Shown: piece after piece, positions 46,282 through 54,071 of the stretch | Layout of the letters: the number at the start of each line of letters is the position of its first letter | Position numbering within the stretch: the stretch's first letter is position 1 | From: DAONBD01 sp964525485 | Lineage (GTDB): Bacteria; Patescibacteriota; Gracilibacteria; UBA1369; LOWO2-01-FULL-3 | Assembly: GCA_964525485.1 (NCBI GenBank) | Contig: CAZGHH010000002.1 | Location: forward strand, 1 to 64,000 | Length of the DNA stretch: 64,000 nt | Direction of reading: 5' to 3' | Notes under the pieces: generated by a model | The model's input: the letters and a program-made list of their open reading frames with translations, nothing else | Told to the model about the DNA's origin: nothing | Database searches by the model: none | Made by a program: the position numbers and the translations under genes

Positions 46282-46409
46282 GATTAGGATGTAAATATTC
46301 CTAAGCTCTGCGTAAAGTTATACAGAGCAGAAATTTAAAGCAGATGGAAGTTATCAAAAGACTTGTTCTTTGGCAATAGATAATCACAATAATCGTCTTA
46401 AAAAGTCAA
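46282..46409 (-). promoter_or_regulatory. rpsF leader with promoter and two adjacent hairpins
   Basis: Reading the minus strand, TTGACT (complement of 46404-46409) precedes a weak GATTAT -10 at 18-bp spacing. The leader then forms GCTCTG/CAGAGC (46326-46303) immediately followed by TTAGGA/TCCTAA (46302-46282), ending 9 bases before the rpsF ATG. Such hairpins could mediate S6:S18 feedback, although the known CCG-type motif is not seen. Confidence 0.4.
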
Positions 46410-46464
46410 GGTTTTTTAGGTTTTGATGTGTTTTACGAAATCCCGTGGAATAAGCTGTTTTATG

Positions 46465-46492
46465 TTGACTTTTAAAGATTATTTGATAATAT
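46465..46492 (+). promoter_or_regulatory. sigma70-like promoter of the LysM/M23 gene
   Basis: TTGACT (46465-46470) and TAATAT (46487-46492) are spaced by 16 bp; the transcript would begin near 46500 and carry an 80-base leader without a clear Shine-Dalgarno. Confidence 0.55.
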
Positions 46493-46583
46493 ATTGCCTC
46501 TAAAGTCAATGGAGCGACATTGAATATAGAGCTAAAAAATGGGCATAATTTAAAAGTGAGTTCGAATCAAATTCACGTAAAAC

Positions 46584-47768
46584 ATGACACCAGAAACAAC
46601 AGTATATCAGATAGAGCAAGTCAATCGTATTGCGCAAAAAGAGAGACATCTCAAAGTCTTCACAAAAGGCTTGATTGTTAAAAGATTTTTCAATGACGTT
46701 TGGACTACCGTTACCGCTCCGTTTCAGGCTATGGCAACTGTAACCGCCGGAGTCAATATTCTGCCTGTAGCTCCTCACAAAAGATTGTTTTGGCAATCTT
46801 TTATTTTTGCCATTTTTATGTTTGCGATTTCGTCTATTTCTCCTGTGAGCGGATTTTCAAATGTTTCCAGAAGTTTTTCAATGTCTTATATCGGGACTTA
46901 TTCTTTGCCAGGTGATGTTTTGATAGCTGATAGCGACGGATATTTAATTAAAATTAACCCTCAAACAGGTAGTTCAAGCCGAATTGGAATGACCGACTAC
47001 GCAGTTCACACTGTAGAAAAAGGAGATACACTTTCAACTATCGCTACGAGATATGGCTTAAAAACCGAGACTATAATGTGGGAAAACAATATAGGAAATG
47101 CAAACTCTATAACTATCGGCCAAAAATTACTAATTCCTCCTGTGGATGGAGTCAGTTATACCGCAGGTAAAGGTGATTCACTCGAAAAAATAGCTAAGAA
47201 ATACAATATATCAGCCGATTCAATCGTGGCTCAAAACAGTCTTATTTCAACATCTATAGTTGAGGGGCAGAGCTTGTTCCTGCCTAATGCGAGACCTATC
47301 GGCCCTGCAAAAAGCACTGTTATTGCAAAAAACACCACAAAAGCCGGACAGACATCTAACGTGAGACTTCCTGACAATTCATCTGTTCCTGCTGGAGGCA
47401 AGCCTTTCATCTATCCTACGATGGGAGCTATTACAAACGGATTTAAACGAGGACATTACGCGATCGATATAGCTGATCGAAGTAAACCTGCCGTATGGGC
47501 GGCTGGGGCCGGAACTGTCATCAAAGCTTCGTCCGGAACGTGGGGTGGAGGATATGGCAATCATGTGATTATCGATCATGGCGACGGTTTACAGTCTTTG
47601 TACGCTCACTTGGATCATTTGAATGTGTCTGAAGGAGAATATGTATCTCAAGGCCAAACAATCGGCCAAATGGGTAATACGGGACGCGTTTATGGCGCTA
47701 CTGGTATTCACCTGCACTGGGAAGTCATAAAAAACGGTGTAAAGCAGTATCCGGGGAACTATTACTAA
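46584..47768 (+). CDS. LysM domain M23 metallopeptidase (cell-wall endopeptidase)
   Basis: A 394-residue protein. The cytoplasmic N-terminus (1-75) precedes one membrane helix near 70-92. Two LysM domains follow: HTVEKGDTLSTIATRYGLK (about 148-190) and YTAGKGDSLEKIAKKYNIS (about 193-240). The M23 zinc peptidase domain spans about 275-394, with HYAIDIADRSK (H and D ligands), SLYAHLDHL and the HLHWE motif. It cleaves peptide cross-links in peptidoglycan, perhaps as an activator of division. It is divergent from rpsF. Confidence 0.95.
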   Translation: MTPETTVYQIEQVNRIAQKERHLKVFTKGLIVKRFFNDVWTTVTAPFQAMATVTAGVNILPVAPHKRLFWQSFIFAIFMFAISSISPVSGFSNVSRSFSMSYIGTYSLPGDVLIADSDGYLIKINPQTGSSSRIGMTDYAVHTVEKGDTLSTIATRYGLKTETIMWENNIGNANSITIGQKLLIPPVDGVSYTAGKGDSLEKIAKKYNISADSIVAQNSLISTSIVEGQSLFLPNARPIGPAKSTVIAKNTTKAGQTSNVRLPDNSSVPAGGKPFIYPTMGAITNGFKRGHYAIDIADRSKPAVWAAGAGTVIKASSGTWGGGYGNHVIIDHGDGLQSLYAHLDHLNVSEGEYVSQGQTIGQMGNTGRVYGATGIHLHWEVIKNGVKQYPGNYY

Positions 47769-47774
47769 TGTAGG

Positions 47775-47926
47775 TGTGGAGCGTGGGAGCGTGGGAGTGT
47801 GGGAGTGTGGGAGTGTGGGAGTGTGGGAGTGTGGGAGTGTGGGAGCGTGGGAGCGTAGGAGTGTGGGAGTATGGGAGTGTGGGAGTGTGGGAGTGTGGGA
47901 GTGTGGGAGTGTGGGAGTGTGGGAGA
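47775..47926. repeat. 8-bp minisatellite (GTGGGAGT)n, about 19 units
   Basis: Regular octamers GTGGGAGT, with GTGGGAGC and single substitutions near both ends and in the middle, fill about 152 bp between the M23 peptidase and yidD. Each unit carries GGG, so the plus strand can form G-quadruplexes. Both strands are open in some frames because the repeat lacks stops, but these frames are not genes. Copy number is likely variable. Confidence 0.93.
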
Positions 47927-48032
47927 ATTTTTTTAAAGATTAAGGACTGGAGCGTGTTTGGTTGCGCGTGAAGCGGTTTTTTGTTTATTAAAGACTTGGA
48001 GGTTTTGAATGTTTGATTTACCATCTTAGTGT

Positions 48033-48308
48033 ATGCGTATTTTTATTGATTTTTTAAAGTTTTTAATTTTGCTGCCCAGACGAATAGTGGCAGCTTTTAT
48101 CCAATTTTATCAGAAAAATTTTTCGCCGGATCATAGCACTCGCGGAAAAAACAAATATCCTTTTGGTTATTGCAGATACACACCTACTTGCAGTGAATAT
48201 GCCAAGGGAGCAATTTCAAAACATGGGGTTGTTTTTGGAGGTATAAAAGCTTTGTGGAGAGTATTTAGATGTAATCCTTGGAGTAAAGGTGGTTGGGATC
48301 CGCCTTAG
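48033..48308 (+). CDS. yidD: Membrane protein insertion efficiency factor YidD
   Basis: A 91-residue protein with the family signature [16 protein letters not shown] element [16 protein letters not shown], then [15 protein letters not shown] ending in WDPP. The N-terminal 25 residues form an amphipathic/hydrophobic helix ([19 protein letters not shown]). It assists YidC-mediated membrane insertion; the usual neighbours rnpA, rpmH and yidC are not in this window. Confidence 0.95.
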   Translation: MRIFIDFLKFLILLPRRIVAAFIQFYQKNFSPDHSTRGKNKYPFGYCRYTPTCSEYAKGAISKHGVVFGGIKALWRVFRCNPWSKGGWDPP

Positions 48309-48344
48309 ATAAATTCTTCTCTAGTTAGATAAATTTTCGTGAAC

Positions 48345-48438
48345 TTTTTCTAGCCCGGGATAGATTTTCTCAACCTGGAGATTTTTCTAGCCCGGGATAG
48401 ATTTTCCCAACCTGGAACTTTTTCTAGCCCGGGATAGG
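48345..48438. repeat. Second array of the 37-bp repeat
   Basis: Two full units (48345-48381, 48382-48418) and a truncated third (48419-48438), with the same TTTTTCTAGCCCGGGA start and CCAACCTGGA end as at 1-92 but a few substitutions. The same two-plus-partial arrangement occurs at both loci. It lies in the intergenic stretch between yidD and purH. Confidence 0.9.
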
Positions 48439-48504
48439 AATTTGACTTTTGATTTTTAAACTCTAAAATTGCTTGGGCTCGTGGATTTTTAACTCTTCCA
48501 AATT

Positions 48505-50043
48505 ATGCAGATCAAACGCGCATTAATATCAGTCTCTGACAAGACAGGTATAATTGAAATTGCTCAAAAACTAGCCAAAAAAGGCATTGAAATTATCTCT
48601 ACAGGTGGCACTTCCAAAGCGTTGAAAGAAGCTGGAATTGCTGTAAAAGATGTAAGTGAAGTGACCGGTTTCCCTGAAATCATGGGAGGTCGTGTGAAGA
48701 CATTACATCCGAAAGTACATGGAGGTTTGTTGGCTGTACGCGAGGACGACGGACATATGAGGGAAGCGAGCGATAATGGAATTGAGATGATCGATTTGGT
48801 GATCGTGAATTTATACCCTTTTGTGAAGACCATTTCAAAGGAAGGAGTTTCTGAAGAAGAGGCTATTGAAAATATAGATATTGGCGGCCCTTCAATGGTC
48901 CGAAGCTCTGCTAAAAACTTTAAATATGTGACTGTTGTTACCGATCCGGCCGATTATGAATTGGTAGTTTCCGAAATAGAGGCAAATGGTGAAACTACCC
49001 TTGAAACTCGTAAAAAATTAGCAAGAAAAGCATTCACGTTAACAGCTCAATACGACGAAGCAATTAACGGCTACTTCAGACAAATTCTGGGCGAGCCTGA
49101 GCTATTAAATCTGCACTACGAAAAAGTGAGAAGCCTACGTTATGGAGAAAATCCTACGCAAAAAGCTGCGTTCTTCCGCAACCCTGAAAATCATGATGCT
49201 AACATAACAAACGCTGAGGTTTTACATGGTAAAGAACTTTCTTTCAACAATATCGTCGATGGAAATTCGGCTCTGGAAATCGTGAAAGAATTCGATCAAC
49301 CTGCTGTGACGATTATCAAACACAACAATCCTTGTGGAACTGCCGTTCGTGAGAACTTGTACGATGCATTCGTAGCCGCACACAAGGCCGATGAGATGTC
49401 CGCTTTTGGCTGTGTTATAGCGGTAAATCGTGAATTCACCGAAGATATTATCGACTACATGAAAGAGGCGAAAATGTTTGTTGAAATGGTTATTGCGCCT
49501 TCATTCACAGAAAAGGCTTTGAAGAGACTTATGACTCGTGAAAATTTGAGAATTTTGAGGACCGGTGAGTTAAAAAAAGATATGAAACGAACCGATATCA
49601 AAAAAGTTGCCGGTGGCATTTTGATTCAGACTGTTGATACTTATGAATTGCAACCTTCGGACTTGAAAGTCGTGACCAAAATCGCGCCTACCGAAGAGCA
49701 AATTCGCGACATGTTATTTGCGACAAAAGTTGTGAAACATGTGGTTTCAAACTCAGTTGTAATGGCGAAAGATGGCGTGACTGTCGGGGTTGGTGCGGGA
49801 CAAATGAGCAGATACGACAGTGTTTTTATAGCTGGAACGAAGGCCGGTGAACGAGCTCGCGGAGCTGTGATGTCTTCCGATGCTTTTTTCCCTTTCCCTG
49901 ATGCTCTCGAACAAGCTGTCGGGTACGGAATCACCGCTATTATTCACCCGGGAGGATCTGTACGTGATGAAGAAGTTATCAAACGTGCCGATGAGCTCGG
50001 GATCGCGATGGTTTTTAGTGGGAGAAGGTATTTTAAACACTAG
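48505..50043 (+). CDS. purH: Bifunctional AICAR transformylase/IMP cyclohydrolase
   Basis: A 512-residue enzyme for the last two steps of purine synthesis. The N-terminal IMP cyclohydrolase part has SVSDKTGIIEIAQKL, ISTGGTSKAL, VKTLHPKVHGGLL. The C-terminal transformylase part has LRYGENPTQKAAFF and the catalytic KHNNPCG (about 273), ending with GGSVRDEEVIKRADE. Both domains are present, so formylation with 10-formyl-THF is possible. Its stop lies in a perfect palindrome. PurP paralogs catalysing the same formyl step follow within 3 kb. Confidence 0.97.
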   Translation: MQIKRALISVSDKTGIIEIAQKLAKKGIEIISTGGTSKALKEAGIAVKDVSEVTGFPEIMGGRVKTLHPKVHGGLLAVREDDGHMREASDNGIEMIDLVIVNLYPFVKTISKEGVSEEEAIENIDIGGPSMVRSSAKNFKYVTVVTDPADYELVVSEIEANGETTLETRKKLARKAFTLTAQYDEAINGYFRQILGEPELLNLHYEKVRSLRYGENPTQKAAFFRNPENHDANITNAEVLHGKELSFNNIVDGNSALEIVKEFDQPAVTIIKHNNPCGTAVRENLYDAFVAAHKADEMSAFGCVIAVNREFTEDIIDYMKEAKMFVEMVIAPSFTEKALKRLMTRENLRILRTGELKKDMKRTDIKKVAGGILIQTVDTYELQPSDLKVVTKIAPTEEQIRDMLFATKVVKHVVSNSVVMAKDGVTVGVGAGQMSRYDSVFIAGTKAGERARGAVMSSDAFFPFPDALEQAVGYGITAIIHPGGSVRDEEVIKRADELGIAMVFSGRRYFKH

Positions 50044-50087
50044 TAGAGTCCGGGACTCTACTAAAAGGGGTAGCCGAGTCCGGGACT
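50041..50087. repeat. Palindromes sharing AGTCCGGGACT after purH
   Basis: TAGTAGAGTCC (50041-50051) and GGACTCTACTA (50053-50063) are perfect 11-bp arms around a single G, and AGTCC-G-GGACT recurs at 50077-50087. The first arm includes the purH stop TAG. No T-run follows, so intrinsic termination is doubtful. Confidence 0.75.
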
Positions 50088-50100
50088 TAACTATTACTTT

Positions 50101-50889
50101 ATGACAATTTTAGAATCAATTATTCTTGGAATTATACAAGGCGTCACTGAGTTTTTGCCTATATCTTCCAGCGGACATCTTGTGATTTTTGAACAATTAT
50201 TCGGTTTGAAAGTCGAGACTCTAAAAACTTTTGATGTCGCCCTTCATGTCGGCACCTTAGTTTCAATTTTGATTTATTTTTGGAAAGATTTCCTTGGAAT
50301 TTTAAAATTCAAAGGAGAGGGATTGAAACTTCTAGGATATTTGGTGATCGGTATGATCCCCTCCGTAGCGGTCGGACTGATTTTCGGAGATAAAATCGAT
50401 GAATCTTTTCGCGATGTTTCGATGGTCGGACTTTCAATGATTTTTACAGGAGGACTTTTTTTCACAGCTGAATGGTTCGCAAAAAAACATGTAAAACAAA
50501 TTGATAATAAATTAAGCACGAAAAAAGCTCTTACAATAGGAGCGTTGCAAGCCTTGGCTTTGATTCCCGGTATTTCGAGATCCGGCTCCACTATTTGCGG
50601 AGGACTTTTCCAAAATTTATCTCGTGAAAACGCTGCAAGGTTTTCGTTTTTACTCGGAGCACCGGCTATATTCGGCGCAGGAATTTTGACCGCGGTGAAG
50701 GATATGAATGGATCGGATGTATCTGCTATAAGCACATTATTGACTCCTATTTTGATCGGGCTTTTTGTTTCGGCCTTGGTCGGACTTGTATCTATATATC
50801 TTTTAATGAAGATCCTTAAGAAACATACTTTGAGAGGCTTTGGAATTTATCTTTTTATTGTTGGTGGTGCCGTGTTTTTGTTTTTATAA
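50101..50889 (+). CDS. uppP: Undecaprenyl-diphosphatase UppP/BacA
   Basis: A 262-residue polytopic membrane enzyme that recycles undecaprenyl pyrophosphate, the lipid carrier of cell-wall synthesis. Motifs: IIQGVTEFLPISSSGHLVIF (glutamate and serine-rich loop) near residue 8-28, and LIPGISRSGSTICGGL near 155-170. Eight hydrophobic segments fit the BacA fold. It starts 57 bp after purH. It complements murG, ftsW and the glycosyltransferase in the window. Confidence 0.97.
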   Translation: MTILESIILGIIQGVTEFLPISSSGHLVIFEQLFGLKVETLKTFDVALHVGTLVSILIYFWKDFLGILKFKGEGLKLLGYLVIGMIPSVAVGLIFGDKIDESFRDVSMVGLSMIFTGGLFFTAEWFAKKHVKQIDNKLSTKKALTIGALQALALIPGISRSGSTICGGLFQNLSRENAARFSFLLGAPAIFGAGILTAVKDMNGSDVSAISTLLTPILIGLFVSALVGLVSIYLLMKILKKHTLRGFGIYLFIVGGAVFLFL

Positions 50890-50932
50890 ACAGATTTACT
50901 GGACAAATTTCTTTTCGTATTGTACGTTTAAC

Positions 50933-50955
50933 AAAAGTCCCGGAATCGGCTTTTT
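50933..50955 (+). terminator. Possible weak terminator after uppP
   Basis: AAAAG(T)CC (50933-50940) and GGCTTTTT (50948-50955) pair with one bulge around CGGAATC and end in T-rich sequence. Confidence 0.45.
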
Positions 50956-50990
50956 GTTAAAATTAAACCTTATACCTTACTTACAACCTT

Positions 50991-52007
50991 ATGGCGGATT
51001 TTAAGAAATATAAGATAGCTACCCTTGGCAGTCATTCGGCTTTGCAAATTTTGAAGGGAGCAAAAGATGAAGGATTTGAAACTATCTGTATATGTGAAAA
51101 AGGCAAAGATAAACCTTATGTCAGCTATCGTGTTGCCGACAAAATTATCGAAGTTGATAATTTTAAAAACTACTTTGAAATTGAAGATCAATTAGTAAAA
51201 GAAAATGCAATTATAATTCCACATGGATCGTTTGTGAGTTATTTGGGAGTTAAAAATGTGAAAAATATAAAAGTAATGCACTATGGAACCAAAGGAATTC
51301 TAGAATGGGAAGCAGACAGAGAGAAGCAGAGAAGATGGCTTTTAAATGCGGGTCTCAAGCTTCCGATGATTTTTGAAAGACCTGAAGATATTGATCGTCC
51401 TGTGATTATTAAATTTCATGGAGCAAAAGGTGGAATGGGATATTTCATTGCAAACAATCCTGATGAATTTTATGAAAGATTAAGAGAATACGGTACAACA
51501 GATAAATATGTAATCCAGGAATACATTGTTGGAGTTCCTATCTATACTCATTTCTTTTATTCTAGATTGACTGGTGAATTGGAGATAATGAGTTTCGACA
51601 AGAGATATGAATCAAATGCGGATTCTATCGGACGTATCGCCGCGAAGGATCAGATCGATGTAAATATCAGAACTTCTTATACGATTACGGGGAATTTGCC
51701 TTTGGTTGTGAGAGAATCACTTTTGCCACAGTTATTTGAAATGGGAGAAAATGTCGTAAAGGCTTCGCAGAATTTGACTCCTGGCGGTCTATTTGGCCCG
51801 TTCTGCTTAGAGGCAATTTTGGATCCTGATTTACAATTTTATGTATTTGAAATTTCAGCAAGAATTGTCGCAGGAACCAATCCGTTTGTGAATGGATCGC
51901 CTTATAGTTGGCTCCGATATAATGAACCAATGAGTACAGGAAGAAGGTTGGCAAGAGATATCAAGGAAGCTATTACAGCAGATAAGTTGGATACGGTTTT
52001 GGGATAA
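50991..52007 (+). CDS. PurP-like formate-dependent AICAR formylase (paralog 1)
   Basis: A 338-residue ATP-grasp protein. The N-terminal nucleotide-fold starts IATLGSHSALQILKGAKDEG, with FETICICEKGKDKPY. The central ATP-grasp lid region is RPVIIKFHGAKGGMGYFIA and YVIQEYIVGVPIYTHFFYS; a later GGLFGPFCLEAILD carries the metal-binding acidic residues, followed by FEISARIVAGTNPF. PurP, best known from archaea, makes FAICAR from AICAR, formate and ATP. It duplicates the transformylase step of purH. No Shine-Dalgarno is seen. The next gene is a divergent paralog. Confidence 0.88.
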   Translation: MADFKKYKIATLGSHSALQILKGAKDEGFETICICEKGKDKPYVSYRVADKIIEVDNFKNYFEIEDQLVKENAIIIPHGSFVSYLGVKNVKNIKVMHYGTKGILEWEADREKQRRWLLNAGLKLPMIFERPEDIDRPVIIKFHGAKGGMGYFIANNPDEFYERLREYGTTDKYVIQEYIVGVPIYTHFFYSRLTGELEIMSFDKRYESNADSIGRIAAKDQIDVNIRTSYTITGNLPLVVRESLLPQLFEMGENVVKASQNLTPGGLFGPFCLEAILDPDLQFYVFEISARIVAGTNPFVNGSPYSWLRYNEPMSTGRRLARDIKEAITADKLDTVLG

Positions 52008-52093
52008 ATTCGTGTGGCGAGGTTTTCATCAAGATTTAAGTAGCATTTAAATTAATTTTTGATAAACTTGGGGTGTATTAACACCCTCTCTTT

Positions 52094-53293
52094 ATGATTA
52101 CACAAAAAGATATTTTGCAAATTCTAAAAAAATACGACACTTCAGCTATCACTATCGGAGTACTCGGCGGACACTCAGGGCTAGACGTCTGTGAAGGCGC
52201 TAAGAGACTCGGGTTTCGCACTTTGGCCGTATGCCAAAAAGGCCGAGACAAGACTTATTCTAAGTATTTTAAAAGTCGGAAAGATGGAACGGGGTGCGTG
52301 GATGAAGTTATCTTGGTGGATAAATTTAAGGATATGTTGAAGGCCGATGTGCAGAAAAAATTATTAGCGAAAAATACGATTTTCATACATAACAGATACT
52401 TCTGGGTTTATTTCGATTTCAAAGATATAGAAACAAAATTCAAAGTGCCTATTTATGGCTCTCGAGAGCTAGTAAAACTGGAAGAAAGAGATCAGCCAAA
52501 TAATCAGTATGAACTACTTGCGAAAGCTGGAATTAGGATGCCAAAAATCTTGAGGGAAGGTGGCAAGAAAATTGCGAAAGATGCTTTGATTAAAATTTTT
52601 GAAAAACATTTCAATAATGGTGGTGGACCTTTGATCGTAAAAGTTAATGAAGCAATTCGTGGCTATGAGAGGGCTTTTTTCCTCGTTGTGAAGCCTATGG
52701 ATTATTTCATTAAAGGTGATGAAATGGTAGAAAAAGGAATGGTCAATCGCGATGATTTGGATCGCGCTACAATCGAAGAATTCGTACTTGGAGCACAGAT
52801 AAATTTCAATTATTTCTATTCGAACTTGAATGATGAATTGGAGTTGATGGGGACGGACACACGCAGACAGACTTCGCTTGATGGGTTCTTGAGACTCGAT
52901 GCTCACACACAAAGCGCGCTGATGAATTCCGGCTACAAACCAACTATGATTGAAACCGGTCACATCGCTTGCACCACAAAAGAATCTATTATTGAAAAAG
53001 CATTTGAGGCTGGAGAAAAATTTATTATTCAATTAAAAAAGGAAGAAAAAGCTGGCCGAATCACCAAGGCTATGATCGGTCCTTTTGCTCTTCAAGGAGC
53101 CATTGCTTCATTCTCAGGCAAAGAAGAATTTGTAGTGTTTGACGTCAGTATGAGAATCCCGGGATCGCCTGGAACCAGATTCACGCCAGCGACTTATTAC
53201 AAATACGGCCGAGGAATTAGTTATGGCGAAAGAATTGCGATGGAAATAAAATTGGCTATTGAAGAAGGAAGACTTGGTGAGCTTTTGACTTAA
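52094..53293 (+). CDS. PurP-like ATP-grasp protein (paralog 2)
   Basis: A 399-residue relative of the preceding gene with the same order of motifs: GVLGGHSGLDVCEGAKRLG, TLAVCQKGRDKTY, PLIVKVNEAIRGYERAFFLV, FNYFYSNLNDELELMGTD, IGPFALQGAIASFS and FDVSMRIPGSPGTRF. It is longer because of an internal segment near residues 65-90 and 190-215. Archaea often have two or more PurP paralogs, one of which may act on a different substrate, so this copy need not share the AICAR reaction. A hairpin GGGTGT/ACACCC (52071-52086) precedes its start. Confidence 0.82.
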   Translation: MITQKDILQILKKYDTSAITIGVLGGHSGLDVCEGAKRLGFRTLAVCQKGRDKTYSKYFKSRKDGTGCVDEVILVDKFKDMLKADVQKKLLAKNTIFIHNRYFWVYFDFKDIETKFKVPIYGSRELVKLEERDQPNNQYELLAKAGIRMPKILREGGKKIAKDALIKIFEKHFNNGGGPLIVKVNEAIRGYERAFFLVVKPMDYFIKGDEMVEKGMVNRDDLDRATIEEFVLGAQINFNYFYSNLNDELELMGTDTRRQTSLDGFLRLDAHTQSALMNSGYKPTMIETGHIACTTKESIIEKAFEAGEKFIIQLKKEEKAGRITKAMIGPFALQGAIASFSGKEEFVVFDVSMRIPGSPGTRFTPATYYKYGRGISYGERIAMEIKLAIEEGRLGELLT

Positions 53294-53313
53294 GTCTTTT
53301 GACTTAAATTCAC

Positions 53314-54021
53314 TTAAATTTTCTTGAGGATTTTCTCTATCTTTTTTCTGCGCGAGAGACGTCGCACATGGCGCTTGATTTTGCGTTTTTCTTTGTTGAT
53401 TTCGTGTTTTTTAAGCATCTTTTCTTTTTTCTCTTTGACGATTTTTTTGACCGGGACTTTTTCTATTTTTTGAATTTTAATGCGACCTTTTTTAAATCTA
53501 TAAACTGCTACAAATACACTTATTAAAAGGAAAATATAAGTAATTCCGGCAACTCCGATGGTTATTATTTTCGCCATTTCTTTGCCTAAATATTGAAAAA
53601 TAAATGGCACTAAAAACACATACAACATCGGTATAAATCCGGTCGCTTTTATGTGTTTCGGTAAATAAAATCCTTCACTATAAAATCTTATATAAAGATT
53701 TAACGCCAACCGCGTAAACCTATGAGCTGCAAGTAATAAAATTACGATTAAATCTATGTATCCAAGATATAAAAATGAGAAAAAAAGTACTGCCAAAAAA
53801 ACGGTATCTCCTGTAGCGTCGAGATATACTCCTATATTTGTCACTTGATTTAATTTTCTGGCTATCCATCCATCGATGATGTCCGTGAAAATAATTATCA
53901 TACTTACTGTAAGTCCGCTCCAATTTTGATGCGTTAAAAAAAAATATCCCGCCAATGGAACCAGAAATATAAGTCTTGTAAACGAAATTAAATTCGGAAT
54001 GTTTATAATTTTCCCTTTCAT
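53314..54021 (-). CDS. CDP-alcohol phosphatidyltransferase (PgsA-like)
   Basis: A 235-residue membrane enzyme joining a CDP-linked lipid to an alcohol phosphate. The family motif D-x2-DG-x2-AR-x8-G-x3-D-x3-D is complete: DIIDGWIARK followed by NIGVYLDATGDT. Five to six hydrophobic segments follow. The last 65 residues are an unusually long, extremely Lys/Arg-rich tail (KKIVKEKKEKMLKKHEINKE). ATG 54021 is used because an upstream in-frame codon at 54066 is GTG and the family begins here. The divergent GlmU-like gene starts 50 bp away. Confidence 0.9.
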   Translation of the reverse strand: MKGKIINIPNLISFTRLIFLVPLAGYFFLTHQNWSGLTVSMIIIFTDIIDGWIARKLNQVTNIGVYLDATGDTVFLAVLFFSFLYLGYIDLIVILLLAAHRFTRLALNLYIRFYSEGFYLPKHIKATGFIPMLYVFLVPFIFQYLGKEMAKIITIGVAGITYIFLLISVFVAVYRFKKGRIKIQKIEKVPVKKIVKEKKEKMLKKHEINKEKRKIKRHVRRLSRRKKIEKILKKI

Positions 54022-54071
54022 GGGCTTTATGGTATAGTTTCCCCCGTTAAAAGTCCATAAATTCACTTTAA

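Noticed and set aside
47725..48024. Open frames of 65 and 99 codons on both strands
   Set aside because: They come from the 8-bp minisatellite, which has no stop codon in several frames.
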